From: Silurus meridionalis
Lineage: Eukaryota > Chordata > Actinopteri > Siluriformes > Siluridae
DNA: 64,000 nucleotides
Assembly (NCBI RefSeq): GCF_014805685.1
Contig: NC_060887.1
Location: 8,502,463 to 8,566,462, forward strand
Direction: 5' to 3'
The notes under the pieces are model-generated. The model saw nothing but the letters and a program-made list of their open reading frames with translations, was not told where the DNA came from and did not search any database. The position numbers were made by a program, and so were the translations under genes. Shown piece after piece: positions 47,864-59,252 of the stretch (the first letter of the stretch is position 1; each line of letters opens with the position of its first letter).

Positions 47864-48513
47864 GGACGCCGTCCTACTGAAGCCTCCATAGACACTGATG
47901 CTCACCAGGCACATGATGCTGCAGAACACAAGTTTGCATACGTTTGGGCTTCAGTTCAGTTTTTCTATCTCTCCTTCCGACTACGAATGAACAGAAGGTG
48001 CACAGAGCTCCTCCAACACCACGGCAGCGTGTTGTGTCTACTTTTCGTGATGGTGTCTATCTGAGCGTAGCCGGTTTTCTCAGCGTACACGTGCAGCCCT
48101 ACGGAAAGACGAGCTCGGGCACTGTTTGTGCGAAGGAGATGATTTAGAGGACTGAAATGTGTCTTTCATCAAATCTAGCACACTGTGGCGGTGTGTGATG
48201 GCTTCAGATTCAACTCTTTTGTTTAATGCTTCAGGTTTCACTGTTCCTGTTATGTACAGAATATGAACTTGTTTTTCTTTAGACTAGGAAATATTGAAGA
48301 TCTTGCGTTTATTGCTTTTACTAGTAAATCGTTTTGTTTAAACCTGTTAAGCGTAACCTTTTGTCCTAACACATACCTTAGTCAGGACTCGTTTATAGTT
48401 AACATGTTTAATGAGGTCCCCTAAATTACTGAAATGAAAGAGCGCTTGAACTCGATCGCCTGTAGGTGTCAGTATATCACCAATCCTGACTCATGACCTC
48501 GAGCAGAAATTGA

Positions 48514-48519
48514 AATAAA
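48514..48519 (+). terminator. derl1: Putative derl1 polyadenylation signal
   Basis: AATAAA about 650 bp after the derl1 stop; another is at 48,541-48,546. Which is used cannot be told. Confidence 0.5.
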
Positions 48520-48599
48520 ACTACAACATCGTGCCATATGAATAAATTGTTATTATTGAAAGCACTTGGAAAGTTCCACTTAACACAAATAAAACCTAT

Positions 48600-49117
48600 T
48601 AAACCCTTACATACTTATTGCCTTAAACAACTCCCAGGATTTTTTACAGCCACATAAAGCTGAAAGTACACACTGAAATTACGCTGAACCACTGCGTATT
48701 GATGATAAAACTATGACTATAATACTGACGTGGTCTGGAAAATGCAGTTATCGAAAGGAACAAGGCAAAAAATAACCAAAAAAATTACCAAAAATAAGGC
48801 AGTTTTTGAGGGGGAAAAACCCAAAAACAAATGATGCTGCAAATCAACTGTTTGTAGTGTAAATGAATGTGATTGTAAAAAAAAAAAAGCAACAAACAAA
48901 CAGGAAGTGAAATAAAACATTACTGAAGTTTAGTCTACTGTTGTTTTTTTAATGTGTAGCTTTAGGGTTAAGGGGCATTTGGCCAAATTATTCAATTGAG
49001 TGCTTTATTTTAATGCTGTTTTTACTAAACTGCAACAAAACTTACATGTGATCACACCACTGTAGAGATCTGTAGTGTTCTATTTAACGACAAAGAGAAT
49101 GTTTGTCATTCGCTTGT
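48600..49117. other. derl1-zhx2 intergenic spacer
   Basis: AT-rich sequence between two convergent genes with no repeat family or coding signature recognised. Confidence 0.45.
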
Positions 49118-49924
49118 TTTATTGAGTTACAGCAGACTGTTTTAAAGAAAGAGCAAGCATGATTCTTGATACCCAATACAGTATTCCTGATACATGTCTG
49201 AACATGAGAAGAGTGGCAGGAGGGATGAGAATACACTGAGCTAACTGAAAGCAGACCACAGCGGAGACGGTGAAATGGAACTATGTCTTATACGCAGAAA
49301 GGAAAAAAATGCAATTCTTCTGTAAAATTAATATTGCGACGACGAACTACAAATAAGCGTCTTGTGCATCGCTGCATTGATTTCGATTCGGATTCGATGG
49401 GTTGTGTGCAGGCGATGCTTCTGTGGTCCAAATCAAGTCCGTATTTTCACTTTAGTATGAGGATTGAGATCAAAACGAGCACCGCTTGTCTTTATCCACT
49501 TCAAATGTTAAGTGCCTCCAGTGACCAGGCTTATCAGCAGGTCAACCGGTTTACTGTCCTTTTCACAAGGAGAAAGCCGAACGGTCCATCAGGAGCGTTA
49601 AGCGAAATGGCTTGGGGACGTCTACAGTTTTAGAAATGTAACAAAACTCATCTTCAGAAAATTTTTTTTACAAATCTGTCAAAAACATATTTACATGGGC
49701 TCTTCTGCTAAAAAATAACAAAAAAAATATCCTCAAACACCTAAGTAGTAATAGTAGCATAGCAGTCTGACTTTGGCACTCCATGGTCAGTGCTCACACA
49801 CACTCTCAGTCCTTCTATCGCTCTGATGAGCTCAGAGTCCAGGCATGAGATCATTGGTTCCAAGTATGTCAACGCAATTATATTCCTTCCCACAGGGTTA
49901 CTCATAGCAGCCTTTGTCTCTGTC
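49118..49924 (-). other. zhx2: Possible 3' UTR exon of zhx2
   Basis: On the minus strand a splice acceptor (ttttcattgcag) precedes 49,924, and an AATAAA hexamer lies at 49,123-49,118. A donor (GTAGGT) follows the zhx2 stop codon by about 10 bases near 51,827. This fits a spliced 3' UTR, as I recall for mammalian ZHX2. A 67-codon open frame (49,944-49,741) begins upstream of the acceptor and is not in phase with zhx2 through that splice. Confidence 0.35.
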
Positions 49925-50129
49925 CTGCAATGAAAAACAAACACACGTCACAGTTTTAACAGAGGTACTACGTGGCCATGATGATGATGATGATTTAGAT
50001 CACTTGGATGGTAAATACATACACACATTACAGGAATATAGAATCATGTTCATAGCAGCTCTGACTAATTGCTTTACATCCTTAATTCACCTAATTGCTG
50101 GTCAGGTTGAGGATCAAATGGAATGAATG

Positions 50130-50290
50130 ACCCGAATGATTATAGGTTCCTTTTCCTCTCAAGGTTTCTTCCTAAAAAATCGTCTGAAGGAGTTTTTCTG
50201 CACCACTGTTGCCACTGGTTTGCTTACTAGAGATTCATTTATAGAACAAAATAAAATATATTCAATAAAATAAATGTAACACACACCAAT
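50130..50290 (+). mobile_element. LINE 3' UTR fragment
   Basis: 'ctctcaaggtttcttcctaa', 'ggagtttttctgcaccactg' and 'ccactggtttgcttactaga' match the LINE 3' UTR. Confidence 0.6.
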
Positions 50291-50661
50291 CAGTCCATTT
50301 ACTCAGATCAGACATAACATTATGACCACCTGACTAATATTATCAATATTGCCAAAACACTCGTGACCCTTCGAGCATCAACAGCATGAATGTTTTCAGC
50401 AGTTCTTCAGCAGAACACTATTGATAGATACTGACCACTGCAGACCAGAAACATCCCACAAGAGCTCAGTCGTCTAGACGCCACAATCTGGTCCTCGCCG
50501 AAATCCGTACGCTCACCCATTTTTCCTGCTTCTAACACGTCGACTTTGAGGACAAAATGTTAATTTGCTGCCTAATAATATCCAACCCACTAACAGGTGC
50601 CATGATGAAGAGATAATCAGTGTTCTTCACTTCACCACTCATAATGTTCTGCCTGATCGGT
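50290..50661. mobile_element. Internally deleted Tc1-like element (MITE)
   Basis: The left end has 'cataacattatgaccacctg' and the right end 'cataatgttctgcctgatcg', roughly inverted. The interior keeps pieces such as 'gatagatactgaccactgca' and 'aggacaaaatgttaatttgc' that I recall from a full-length fish Tc1-like element. Most of the transposase is gone. Confidence 0.7.
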
Positions 50662-51304
50662 GTATGTCTCATGAATGCTGTGGTGCTACTCTTTCCCACA
50701 TCCCAGCAGCTGCTGCACTACACACATGAAACAAGGACACCGTGTGAGAAAGACAGTTTTTTTTACTATAAACGTAAGATTTTCGATAGGCAACCTTTCC
50801 AGAATCCAAAAACTGAGAAAACTGAGCACAACCAAATACTAGCACAACACTTGCACTTCACATCCCTCGGTCAAGCAGAACATGATGTTGAGAACGCTGC
50901 AGCTCAAAGATTAAACGTTACCTGCTAAACACTTTCTGCCTTTTCAACGAGGGCTAAAAAAAAATCAGCAGACAATTCAAGTAAAGGACAGTGGCTGTGG
51001 CCAATCAAAGGCACGCTTTTGAGTTAAATAACGTTACTTGCCACTTTTTAGTCTAGTTTGCAGTATTTTAAAGTATAACATAACCGGGTAGCACATGCAT
51101 TTCAATTTGTAGCTCAGCAAAACGAATGAAATGATCGTCTGTCCGCCGCTGTGTGTACGGTTTATTATACCAAGCTGTTTAACTACCTATACACTGTTAG
51201 CTACATATGTAGTCAGCCGTCATCTCACCTACAGTCACCTGAAAGGCTGATGATTTTTCTCTGAAGTATTAAGCTGGCAAATATGTGGTGCGAGGTTAAA
51301 GGTC

Positions 51305-51720
51305 GATCAACACTATTCAATTCAATTCCATTGGATTCGCATAGCGCTTTAACAAAGCACAGTGTCGGAAAGGACAGTGCGAAGCAGCTTCACAGAGATA
51401 AACGTTATAAAATTGGGTGACGAAAAGTTTCGTGCCTAATGAGCGAGCTGGTGGTGTTGTGGCGAGGAAAAAAACTTGGCACAGAATGTCCATCCATTAT
51501 AGTTTTATTATTGTTAAGGTGCTGTTCAGTGAAATTTCCATGCCGGTTGTAGTCCCAAGCCTGTAGCAGACTGTAGCAATTACATTCCTCGAATGCTAAA
51601 TGAACTGAGGCATTGGTAATCCGAGTCCCAGATTTGAGTCATTATACAAAGAGAAATTTAATAATAAAATATGTGCATTTGAAAAAAGGTGTGAAGCAAA
51701 TATTTAATGAGGCAATGTGG
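51305..51720. repeat. Composite repeat, copy 2
   Basis: It begins with the inverted LINE 3' end ('attcaattcaattccattgg'), then 'tagtcccaagcctgtagcag' and 'cccagatttgagtcattata', in the order of 45,974-46,880 but without the later LINE insertion. Confidence 0.65.
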
Positions 51721-51837
51721 TTCTACTCTTCCTAAACAAACAAAAAGGAATTGGTAAATGAGTGTAACATGTGGAATCCTAAAATACAATGGAAATAGCT
51801 GACGATGCATTGCAATGCTGGACCTACCTTTCTTAGG

Positions 51838-54216
51838 TCATCCTGTTACTGTGTGCTCTGTGGTCAGGACTTCAAGGTCAGTGGCCATTTTTCGTGCCTC
51901 TGAGTCTCTTCTTTCATTCTCAGCAGGCATGGAAACTTTTACCCATCTCCCGCTGTCCACCGTCACCAGTCCATGTTGGTCCTTGCTCCTACTAATGTCC
52001 TGCATGTTTTGACCTAGCTTACTGGTAACCCAATTTACTATGTCCTGACTTACGAGTTTCGAGCGCTCAGCCAGCTTGTCATCATCCTCCAGGTTTAGTA
52101 GCTTTGCCTCTGGGAAATTTCGCTGTAGAACACCCTGGGTTGGTTCTGGGCTCAGCAAGGTGCTCTGCCCGTTGTGTTTTTTGTTGCTCAGATTCTCATA
52201 CTGCGCCATCCAGTCCAAGGTTCCGTTTCTTAGAGCGGATCGGTTATTCTTAAACCAGCGCACGATGTCCGTGCGAGGCAGCCCTGTCTGTAGTTCCAGT
52301 TCACTGTACTCCTCCGGCGATGGCCACTGTGTCTTTGAGAAAACCTCCTTTAAAAGACTAAGAGATTTGCTGTCAATTTCAGAGCAAACAGAAGTTTGAA
52401 GAGGAAGGGGAGAAGACCTTGACCGACCTTCCTGCTCGTGTATCCCGTTCAGAGCCGTTCTGTCCAGTCTTTTAAAGCCCATGGAGTTGAGCAAGGCTAG
52501 CTCAAGGCTGTCTCTTAGAGCACGGCGCTCCGTGAACCAGCCATCAATCTCAGTTTGGGAAATCTTAGTGTCATTTGCAAGGTTTTCGATCTCAGTCTGT
52601 GAAGGAAAGCTTGTCCTCTTAAAACACTCCTCGAGCATTTTCATTTGCTCGGAGGATTTTCCCTTTACCCATTCCAGAAGCGGAAACTTAGTGGCCACAG
52701 GTTTCTGAGGCTGGTTTTCCTTTAGTGGAAGGTCGGCCCTTAATGGCAATACGGTCTTATGGTTTCCAAGACGCTGATCGCTAAACCACTTTTTAATTTC
52801 TCCCCAGGAAAGGCCAGTCACCTCTATAAGGCGATACACTTCTTCATCATCGGGAAACTGGCACTGAGTATAGCTGGCTATCAGCTCTTTAATCTGACCT
52901 GGTGTTTTTTTGCAATCTAAAGAAAAACTGGGTGTAGGAGACGTCGATTTATTAGTAGTCTGAACTGTTTGTATTATTGAAGGCCTCTTTACCTCTGGTG
53001 AAGCAACCGGGGACATGAGGGGCCTCTTAACAGCCTGTGTGGCTTGATTTGAAACTGTTAGTGCAAGCGGACCAGAAGCTGCATTGGACCCGTTAGTGAC
53101 TGGTGTCAACACCAAGGCGGACTGTCCAAGAACTTGGCAAGGGACAGTCTGTATAAAGGATTGAGAGGCTTTTGTGGATTGGGTCAACTGGGCAGGTAAG
53201 ACAGTGAATGCTTGTTGAACAGGCTGAATTGTTCCATTGAACATTTTCTTACGCGCTTCTTCAACCTCCTCTGGAGACCAGCTGATGCCTTGCTTTAGCC
53301 GTTGAGTTGTAAACCATACTTTGATTTGTTCTTCTGGGTGTTTCGAAGCTGCAGTGAGCCATGAGAGCTCAGCTTGCGTGGGATATGGAAACTTATTAAA
53401 GGAAGTAATGAGAGTTAGGTTTCCGTCTAGGGACGTATTGTATTTCAATGTGTTTAGAGGTACAGCAATTTTTGGCACTAAACTGTAGTTAGGTGGCCGC
53501 TGCAAGGACGGCATTATGTGCGAGAGACCGTCTTTGAGTGTTGCATCTGGGATTATTACTGTTCCATTCACATTCACTGCAGTGATCTGTTTTTTGGATA
53601 ACTCTGGGGTAAGCTTGTCTATTTGACAGTCTCCCAGAGTGCGTTTGCAATCAGTTTTTGGTTTCTTCAGAGCCATGGATTTGCTTGACGGGGAAAGGTC
53701 CTCTGCTGATTGAGGACTCCGAACATCATAAATAGCGGCACAGTTGGAACCTTCAATCGTCTGTTCCAGGACGGTCTGATTGTTCAGTTTTATCCTCTTA
53801 AACTTGAAATTGCTCTCTCCAGGATGGAATTTTTCGTTGTGTTCAGTCAGGGTGTCAAACTTTTTCGTGTTGAAGTTGCAGACAGCACAGAGATACAAAG
53901 GGTTAAGGATGACATTAGGATGGTTGGAATCGACATGTTCTTTGAATTCATTAAGGTTCTGTGTGGAGAAAGTACAATATTTGCACTCATAGCCTCCCTG
54001 CACCTTTTTCTGTGGGCGAATTTCTGCCTCTGATTTTTCTGGATCATTTATCGATGGTATACTGCGTACAACGTTATTTTTCTCAGTCCAGTTCTCACTG
54101 GCAGGAACACACGATCCATTCTCCACTGCACTGTCCGCACCGTCATCTGTATCCTGGTCCATCAAGTCATTTGGCCGAATCATACAAGGCGTGGTAGATT
54201 TCCTTCGACTGGCCAT
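51838..54216 (-). CDS. zhx2: ZHX2, zinc-finger and homeobox transcriptional repressor
   Basis: One uninterrupted coding exon of 792 codons (human ZHX2 has 837; its coding part is also one exon). It starts MASRRKSTTPCMIRPND, a family hallmark. Two C2H2 fingers have Cys78/Cys81/His94/His99 and Cys110/Cys113/His126/His131. Four homeodomains follow at about 265-322, 435-488, 515-572 and 615-668, each with the recognition-helix WF (301, 477, 560, 654). Residues 711-735 may be a worn fifth. ZHX2 over ZHX1 is favoured by NEFKEHVDSNHPNVILNPLY and FNKFPYPTQAELSWLTAASK, and by its place next to derl1. ZHX proteins form dimers and bind NF-YA to repress transcription in the nucleus. A splice acceptor (ccacag) lies about 6 bp before the ATG, so non-coding exons lie upstream. 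Whether it is zhx2a or zhx2b cannot be told. Confidence 0.95.
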   Translation of the reverse strand: MASRRKSTTPCMIRPNDLMDQDTDDGADSAVENGSCVPASENWTEKNNVVRSIPSINDPEKSEAEIRPQKKVQGGYECKYCTFSTQNLNEFKEHVDSNHPNVILNPLYLCAVCNFNTKKFDTLTEHNEKFHPGESNFKFKRIKLNNQTVLEQTIEGSNCAAIYDVRSPQSAEDLSPSSKSMALKKPKTDCKRTLGDCQIDKLTPELSKKQITAVNVNGTVIIPDATLKDGLSHIMPSLQRPPNYSLVPKIAVPLNTLKYNTSLDGNLTLITSFNKFPYPTQAELSWLTAASKHPEEQIKVWFTTQRLKQGISWSPEEVEEARKKMFNGTIQPVQQAFTVLPAQLTQSTKASQSFIQTVPCQVLGQSALVLTPVTNGSNAASGPLALTVSNQATQAVKRPLMSPVASPEVKRPSIIQTVQTTNKSTSPTPSFSLDCKKTPGQIKELIASYTQCQFPDDEEVYRLIEVTGLSWGEIKKWFSDQRLGNHKTVLPLRADLPLKENQPQKPVATKFPLLEWVKGKSSEQMKMLEECFKRTSFPSQTEIENLANDTKISQTEIDGWFTERRALRDSLELALLNSMGFKRLDRTALNGIHEQEGRSRSSPLPLQTSVCSEIDSKSLSLLKEVFSKTQWPSPEEYSELELQTGLPRTDIVRWFKNNRSALRNGTLDWMAQYENLSNKKHNGQSTLLSPEPTQGVLQRNFPEAKLLNLEDDDKLAERSKLVSQDIVNWVTSKLGQNMQDISRSKDQHGLVTVDSGRWVKVSMPAENERRDSEARKMATDLEVLTTEHTVTG

Positions 54217-54425
54217 GACCTACTGTGGAACTGTGCAACCTTGATGAGGGACTGTTAGTAAATGCTGAACGAGGATCTTCTGACGTCATGAGACTTCATC
54301 GCTGGCCATACGATCTAAATGAATGCAAAAGAAGAAAACAATGCATCTTGAATACAACAGCTTTATATATTTATTTAGCCAATATCATGTTTAGACATTA
54401 TCAGTTTTCAATGAACAATTATAAA

Positions 54426-54427
<2 letters not shown>

Positions 54428-54497
<70 letters not shown>
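54428..54497. repeat. (TA)n microsatellite
   Basis: A 70-bp TA tract upstream of the zhx2 coding exon. Confidence 0.95.
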
Positions 54498-54500
<3 letters not shown>

Positions 54501-54790
54501 TTCTCAATTTCATTAAATCATCTATCTAATGTGATTGTGTAAGTGATTCCACTGTAACATGTGAAGCCAGTCACCATGTCTGTCGACAGACACCACCTCC
54601 TAACAAACCTGTGTTGTTTCGCAATTGTTCACTTGCACAGTGGAGCTATTATCTCAGGCTTAATTACACATTTCCTGCTGGACACTTTTCTTTTACAGAA
54701 AACAATTGGCTCACAAAGAAAAAGCAAACAACTAAAACAAAAAACTGAAGTAAACAAAACCACACCAGTCTACTTTATCTGAAGGTATTA

Positions 54791-54983
54791 GGGGTTTGAA
54801 GGTACACACGCTTTGGTTCGTATCTCGGTTTTTAAGTCACAGTTCGGTTTAATTTCGGGGGAAGAAACGCGAAACATAAAATTGCTAGACGCCTTTTATT
54901 AACGCTGTTTATTATTAACATTTGTGAACACGAACAGTTTGTTTTTTCCAAACAATTCGAAATAAAACGCCGTTTGGGTAATA

Positions 54984-55020
<37 letters not shown>

Positions 55021-55240
55021 ACATTTAATATTAAAGATATTTTGTACTTAACTGTTCTACTTATTTCAGTATTCTTTAACAAATGCCTTCATTTAAGAAA
55101 CACACAAGATATTTATTCATTTATTCATTCCATTTATTTATTCATAAGTGAATTTATTCCGTTCATCCTTCATTCATTCATTCGCTCCCTCGATATGCGG
55201 AATTGTCAGGAATTTCTCCTTTTAAGAGAAAGCTGTACCT
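54791..55240 (+). mobile_element. hAT-type MITE, copy 2 (truncated)
   Basis: 'taggggtttgaaggtacac', 'atttgtgaacacgaacagtt', the (GT)n tract at 54,986-55,017 and 'gcggaattgtcaggaatttc' follow the order of 42,280-42,750. The right terminal repeat is missing. Confidence 0.7.
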
Positions 55241-56750
55241 AAAAACGTAAAATGGTGCCGATGACAGGAAATGGAAATCTTTTTCTTTTAGTTCACGTTA
55301 CTGCGCGGCTGGAGAAAGGGCAGTACTCAGTACTCGAGCTGCAGAGACGTTCTTGATTCGTAGCGGGTTGGTTCTGTCAGAGTCCGAGCAGGACTTCATA
55401 AAAAATTGAGGCAGGCCTTATTTTCATGTTGTAGTTATAGCAACTGCTTTAAGAGAGTGACATGCACTTGTGATACATCACAGCAGCGAATTAAGAAGCC
55501 TTTAATTAGGGTGGAAATAGATGCAATTGCCTGAGGTAGGAAATATCTTCTCTCATGTCTGATTGGTTATCTTGTGTTAATCTTCCTCAGGCTTGCACTG
55601 ACCTCAGTGTCTCAGTACAGTGGAGAGTGATGAAATATGCATGAGCTACAGTCCTCTCGTATCTCAACCTCAACTAACTCCAGCAAAACCAACCAGGAGC
55701 ACGTAAGGGGTACCAGTGCTCCTTATTTATTTAAGGTAGTAAATAAACATGAACTTATACAAGACATTTATTTTATCAGAGGATTTTTGTCGTAGTTTAT
55801 ACATAGAGCTCCAAAAAATCCACCCTGGGTCATATGAATTGTTCTTCACAAAATCGGTATGCAATATAACATTTCATTTGGTCTCAGCATGAAATAAATT
55901 TTTTTTTTATCTAAATATTTGGTACCTCCAGATATTAATCAAATGTACATAAGGGGGCTTCGGATGCTGCAGTTTTAAAATAACGTCCTCCTTTCCTGTC
56001 ACACAGGGAAGAACAAAAATAATACTTGGAATTAATCACAAAATCTCGACACGAGTGCAAACTGTGTGCACAAGAGCAGGCATACGTCTCGCTGTACTGT
56101 AACACTGCTTCCTCTCCACTGCCTCTTTTAATACGCGTATTTGACAAGCGGTTGAATGAAACGTGACTGAGACGTATGTTATGCAGAGGTGGCAGGGAGC
56201 ACCAGGGAGAGGAAGATGAGCATTGTGTGCCTTTCCGCTGGCTGAGCTGCATCCTTCCATGGGAGGACGTAACTGTGTTAGTGCTGTGTGAGGAGGCGGA
56301 GACAGCGTCTTGTTAATACTGTGCAGTGCAGCAGGGAAAGGGGCTGAATGTGGGATTGAGGCAGAATTAATTTAAATCTCATCAGATGGGGCCTAGAAAC
56401 CCTGCAGCACTGCACGGAAACTTGCTTCAGATGCAGAGCTGCTCAAACAAGAAGACAGAACTGTACAAGTTTGTTAGAGTTTTCATGCTTGGGCTATAGA
56501 GTGAAATGTCTTCCAAAGTGGCAGATGCGCAGGTTTTAATGACGTCACAGTTCTAACTCAGAAGGTGTGACAAAGCTCGAAGGACATGCTCTGTGAAATA
56601 CTTGAAATTTAACCTGAACCCTTAAACTTTAAATATGAACTTTTTATGTAGACAGCCTTCAGAAGTTTAAGTCTGCCCAGGTTTCCATTTTTTTGGGGGG
56701 TTATGGTGAGACCAGGCTTGTAAAAAAAAACAAAACAAGAGAGGCCTCCT
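55241..56750. other. Upstream flank or 5' intron of zhx2, no gene recognised
   Basis: 55,430-55,690 looks non-repetitive and holds homeobox-type 'tttaattagg', 'gattggttatc' and an octamer-like 'aatatgcatgag'. This could be a conserved non-coding element, but conservation cannot be judged here. A GC-richer patch lies at about 56,170-56,340. Confidence 0.35.
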
Positions 56751-56752
56751 GG

Positions 56753-56766
56753 GTTGCCATGGAAAC
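56753..56766. promoter_or_regulatory. RFX X-box (GTTGCCATGGAAAC)
   Basis: A full 14-bp X-box palindrome with one mismatch in symmetry, about 2.5 kb upstream of the zhx2 coding exon. RFX factors bind such sites, often in ciliary and immune genes. A role here is inferred only. Confidence 0.5.
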
Positions 56767-58084
56767 GGCCCTAGGCACGAGGGTGGGAGGGTTTTTTTCT
56801 CACCAGAGGTCCAGATGAGGATCCGCATTATTCCGCATTCCTATTTTTGGCCGAGGCAATTTTTGCGGGTTAAAATCCACACAGAGCAGATGTATATACA
56901 CCATTTACACAGTCCAGAAACTCCTTATCCACAGACCTGCACCGACCTGCTACCAGACCTGCTGCTGATATTAGTTAGAAGCAAACAAATCACCTACCAA
57001 AAAAACTGATCCAACCCCATTCTTTGGCCGCATGCTTCAGCATCCCGTCATGAGCCTGACCATCTGTTGAGCTTTACCAAAAATTGCGGTATGAACCACG
57101 TATAAACATGCGCTGGGCAATCAAACTAACGTGTGCAGAAAATTTAAAGCATGTATTTAGTCACAGCCATGGTTTAGATGTCATTTTGCAACAGCCCTTT
57201 CTGATACACAAATACCACCTCCATAGCGCCATCCTATGGTCATATCACCTCATCCCAAGTAACAACATACAACATGTGCAATCATTTCAGCTGTTCCAAG
57301 CCGTTACTTCTAATAATCCTAAAAAATTATTTTTATTTAACCCGAGCATCCACACATTAAACACCTTTAACAACAGAACCATTATCTGTGATACTACAAA
57401 ACGAGCAGGTCCTACTATATCACACTGAATCAGATCACAGTCATTTCTGCTCCCTTTCTGCTGTAGTGGATGGTCACACATGGAAGACTACACATCCCGA
57501 ACAGCTTACACACTGCATACGCTGCATCACATCCTTGCTTCGGGGGATAATCTCACCTGGATACAAGCAGACTTGTCCCTAAGAACTGCTGCTGTAATCA
57601 TAAACACTTTATCCCGAGAGTCTTATTCACAATCTGCTCACACTGAATTTCTATTCGACACACTCAGCACACTCAGATCTTTACTCTGTTACAGCTGTGT
57701 ACTGTAATGATTCATAATCACACGATTCATCGTCACCCAGGGGTATTTATATATATTTATATAATATAATATATGCTGCATAAACTATAAACAATTATAA
57801 ATCTTACTCCCAGTGCATGACTCAGAAGAATAGAGGGTTCCTCTGAGTGTGGTTTGTCTCAAGGGATCTCCATGATGCCATTTCTGTTGTTGCCACTGTC
57901 ACATCTGACTTGCTCGCTTGAGATCTGAAATTTTGGGAAAACTGCTTTATGACCATGCCTACTATGGATGTGCATCTCCACAACAAACGCCGATGTGATT
58001 CGCATTTTCATGAACAGCTGACTTTTTTTTTTTGCCAATTGGGCAGCATGACCCATTTAAAGCTTTTCACATTGAAAATGAAAT
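56767..58084. other. No gene recognised
   Basis: A LINE 3' UTR scrap lies at about 57,815-57,905 ('gttcctctgagtgtggtttg', 'ttgttgccactgtcacatct'). The remaining open frames (for example 57,084-57,428) show no family signature. Confidence 0.4.
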
Positions 58085-58310
58085 AAATCAGACAGGAGGT
58101 ACTTTTTCTTTATTAAAGAGCAATACTAAATATACAGGAGAAAATAAGGCAGGTCTCTTAAAATAAACAAGTCATTTGTTTCCTTTTTAGAGAATTTTTT
58201 TTTTTTATTGCTGAAGTTGCAGACAGGAATATCTGTGAAAACTAAACCCATAAATAAAAATCGAAAACTACATTTCAAAATAGAAAAAAAAAAGCTAACA
58301 CACTGTAAGG

Positions 58311-58860
58311 CAGTGGCGGGTGGTCAGGGCCAGGAAAGTCTTCTCTGCTGTCCTAAACACTATCAGAAGCACTGACCTACATTTACAATCTAAATTCTAA
58401 TATTTGTCCCATAAAATTGTATTCATTTATTCCCAAGTTTATTCTCTTCATTGTTCAGTGTTTCTCTTGGCTACACTGCTTCCAGTACGTGTATGTGCAT
58501 GTTAGATTTTTTGTCCAATCAGATTTCAGCCTCTATGTGCTGCCATGTCAGTCTAATCTGCCCAGGGCCTTCAAATTCAGTAGTGCTGGCCTTTTTACCA
58601 TAGTCTTTATTAGCAAAGGGTCTGTTCCTTTAACCAATCAGATTTCATATTCGTCTCACAGGGCAGCTAGCTGGCCCAGAATAGCGTCAGCATTTTTTTT
58701 AGCATCAGCATTTTTCCGTCCTCTGATTAGTTGGTCAGAGGGAAACTGTTACAGCAAACTTCGACTGGCAAAACACGTGTGTAGCTCTGCACACATTAAT
58801 ACATCTGAGTTAGACTTTTTTACACCTACGGAGGAAGAGAAATTGATTTGGTCTCAGACA
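58311..58860 (+). repeat. Element A, copy 4 (left half)
   Basis: It starts with CAGTGGCGGGTGGTC and ends at 'gaagagaaattgatttggtc', which matches the middle of the copy at 37,820-38,525. A 153-codon open frame covering it is not recognised and is absent from the other copies. Confidence 0.6.
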
Positions 58861-58916
58861 TACAGTGAGGAAAATTAGTATTTGAACACCCTGCTATTTT
58901 GTTTTCTTTATGTTTT
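58861..58916 (+). mobile_element. Solo Tc1-like terminal repeat
   Basis: 'acagtgaggaaaattagtat' with 'ttgaacaccctgctattttg' is a Tc1-type end that I recall as very common in fish. No partner end is seen. Confidence 0.65.
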
Positions 58917-59156
58917 AGTGTGAAATGATCCCATTTCCACCACACACAAAAAAAAGTTTGCCTTATCCCAACTTTTTTTTTCTGGCAATTCCATTTTTTT
59001 TTTGCAATTCAGACTTTTTTTCTTGCAGTTGCGACTTTATTTTCTTCATCTGTCTTGTTCCGTCTCCTCCAGAGCTGATTGTTAAACAGGGTTCTCTCCA
59101 GAGATCGGAGGCTTAGTTTAATACCATGTGATTCTATTGACTGTATTGACTGTAAT

Positions 59157-59252
59157 TTTTTTTTAATCGAGTTACTCGATGAATCGTATCAGCCCTAAAA
59201 TTAAATAATTTTAGGGCTGATACGATTCATCGAGTAACTCGATTAAAAAAAA
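59157..59252. repeat. Perfect 47-bp palindrome at the junction of two hAT ends
   Basis: Arms 59,157-59,203 and 59,206-59,252 are exact reverse complements with a 2-bp centre. The inner part contains the two element tips CCCTA and TAGGG. Confidence 0.95.

Larger units (their letters stand above)
58085..59203 (-). mobile_element. hAT-like element, left copy of a head-to-head pair (interrupted)
   Basis: 58,085-58,310 is the reverse complement of about 59,500-59,680 ('attgctgaagttgcagacag', 'gaatatctgtgaaaactaaa'). 59,157-59,197 is the inverted terminal region, ending in CCCTA. Between them lie element A (58,311-58,860) and a Tc1 end, which split this copy. The far terminus is missing. Confidence 0.7.

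Noticed and set aside
49741..49944. 67-codon minus frame as an alternative C-terminus of zhx2
   Set aside because: Through the only visible donor the phase does not match and the zhx2 stop codon precedes it.
51815..54197. Several plus-strand frames of 65-107 codons over zhx2
   Set aside because: They are antisense shadows of the 792-codon ZHX2 frame.
58417..58878. 153-codon plus frame
   Set aside because: It lies within element A and is not kept in the other copies; the hydrophobic composition reflects T-rich DNA.
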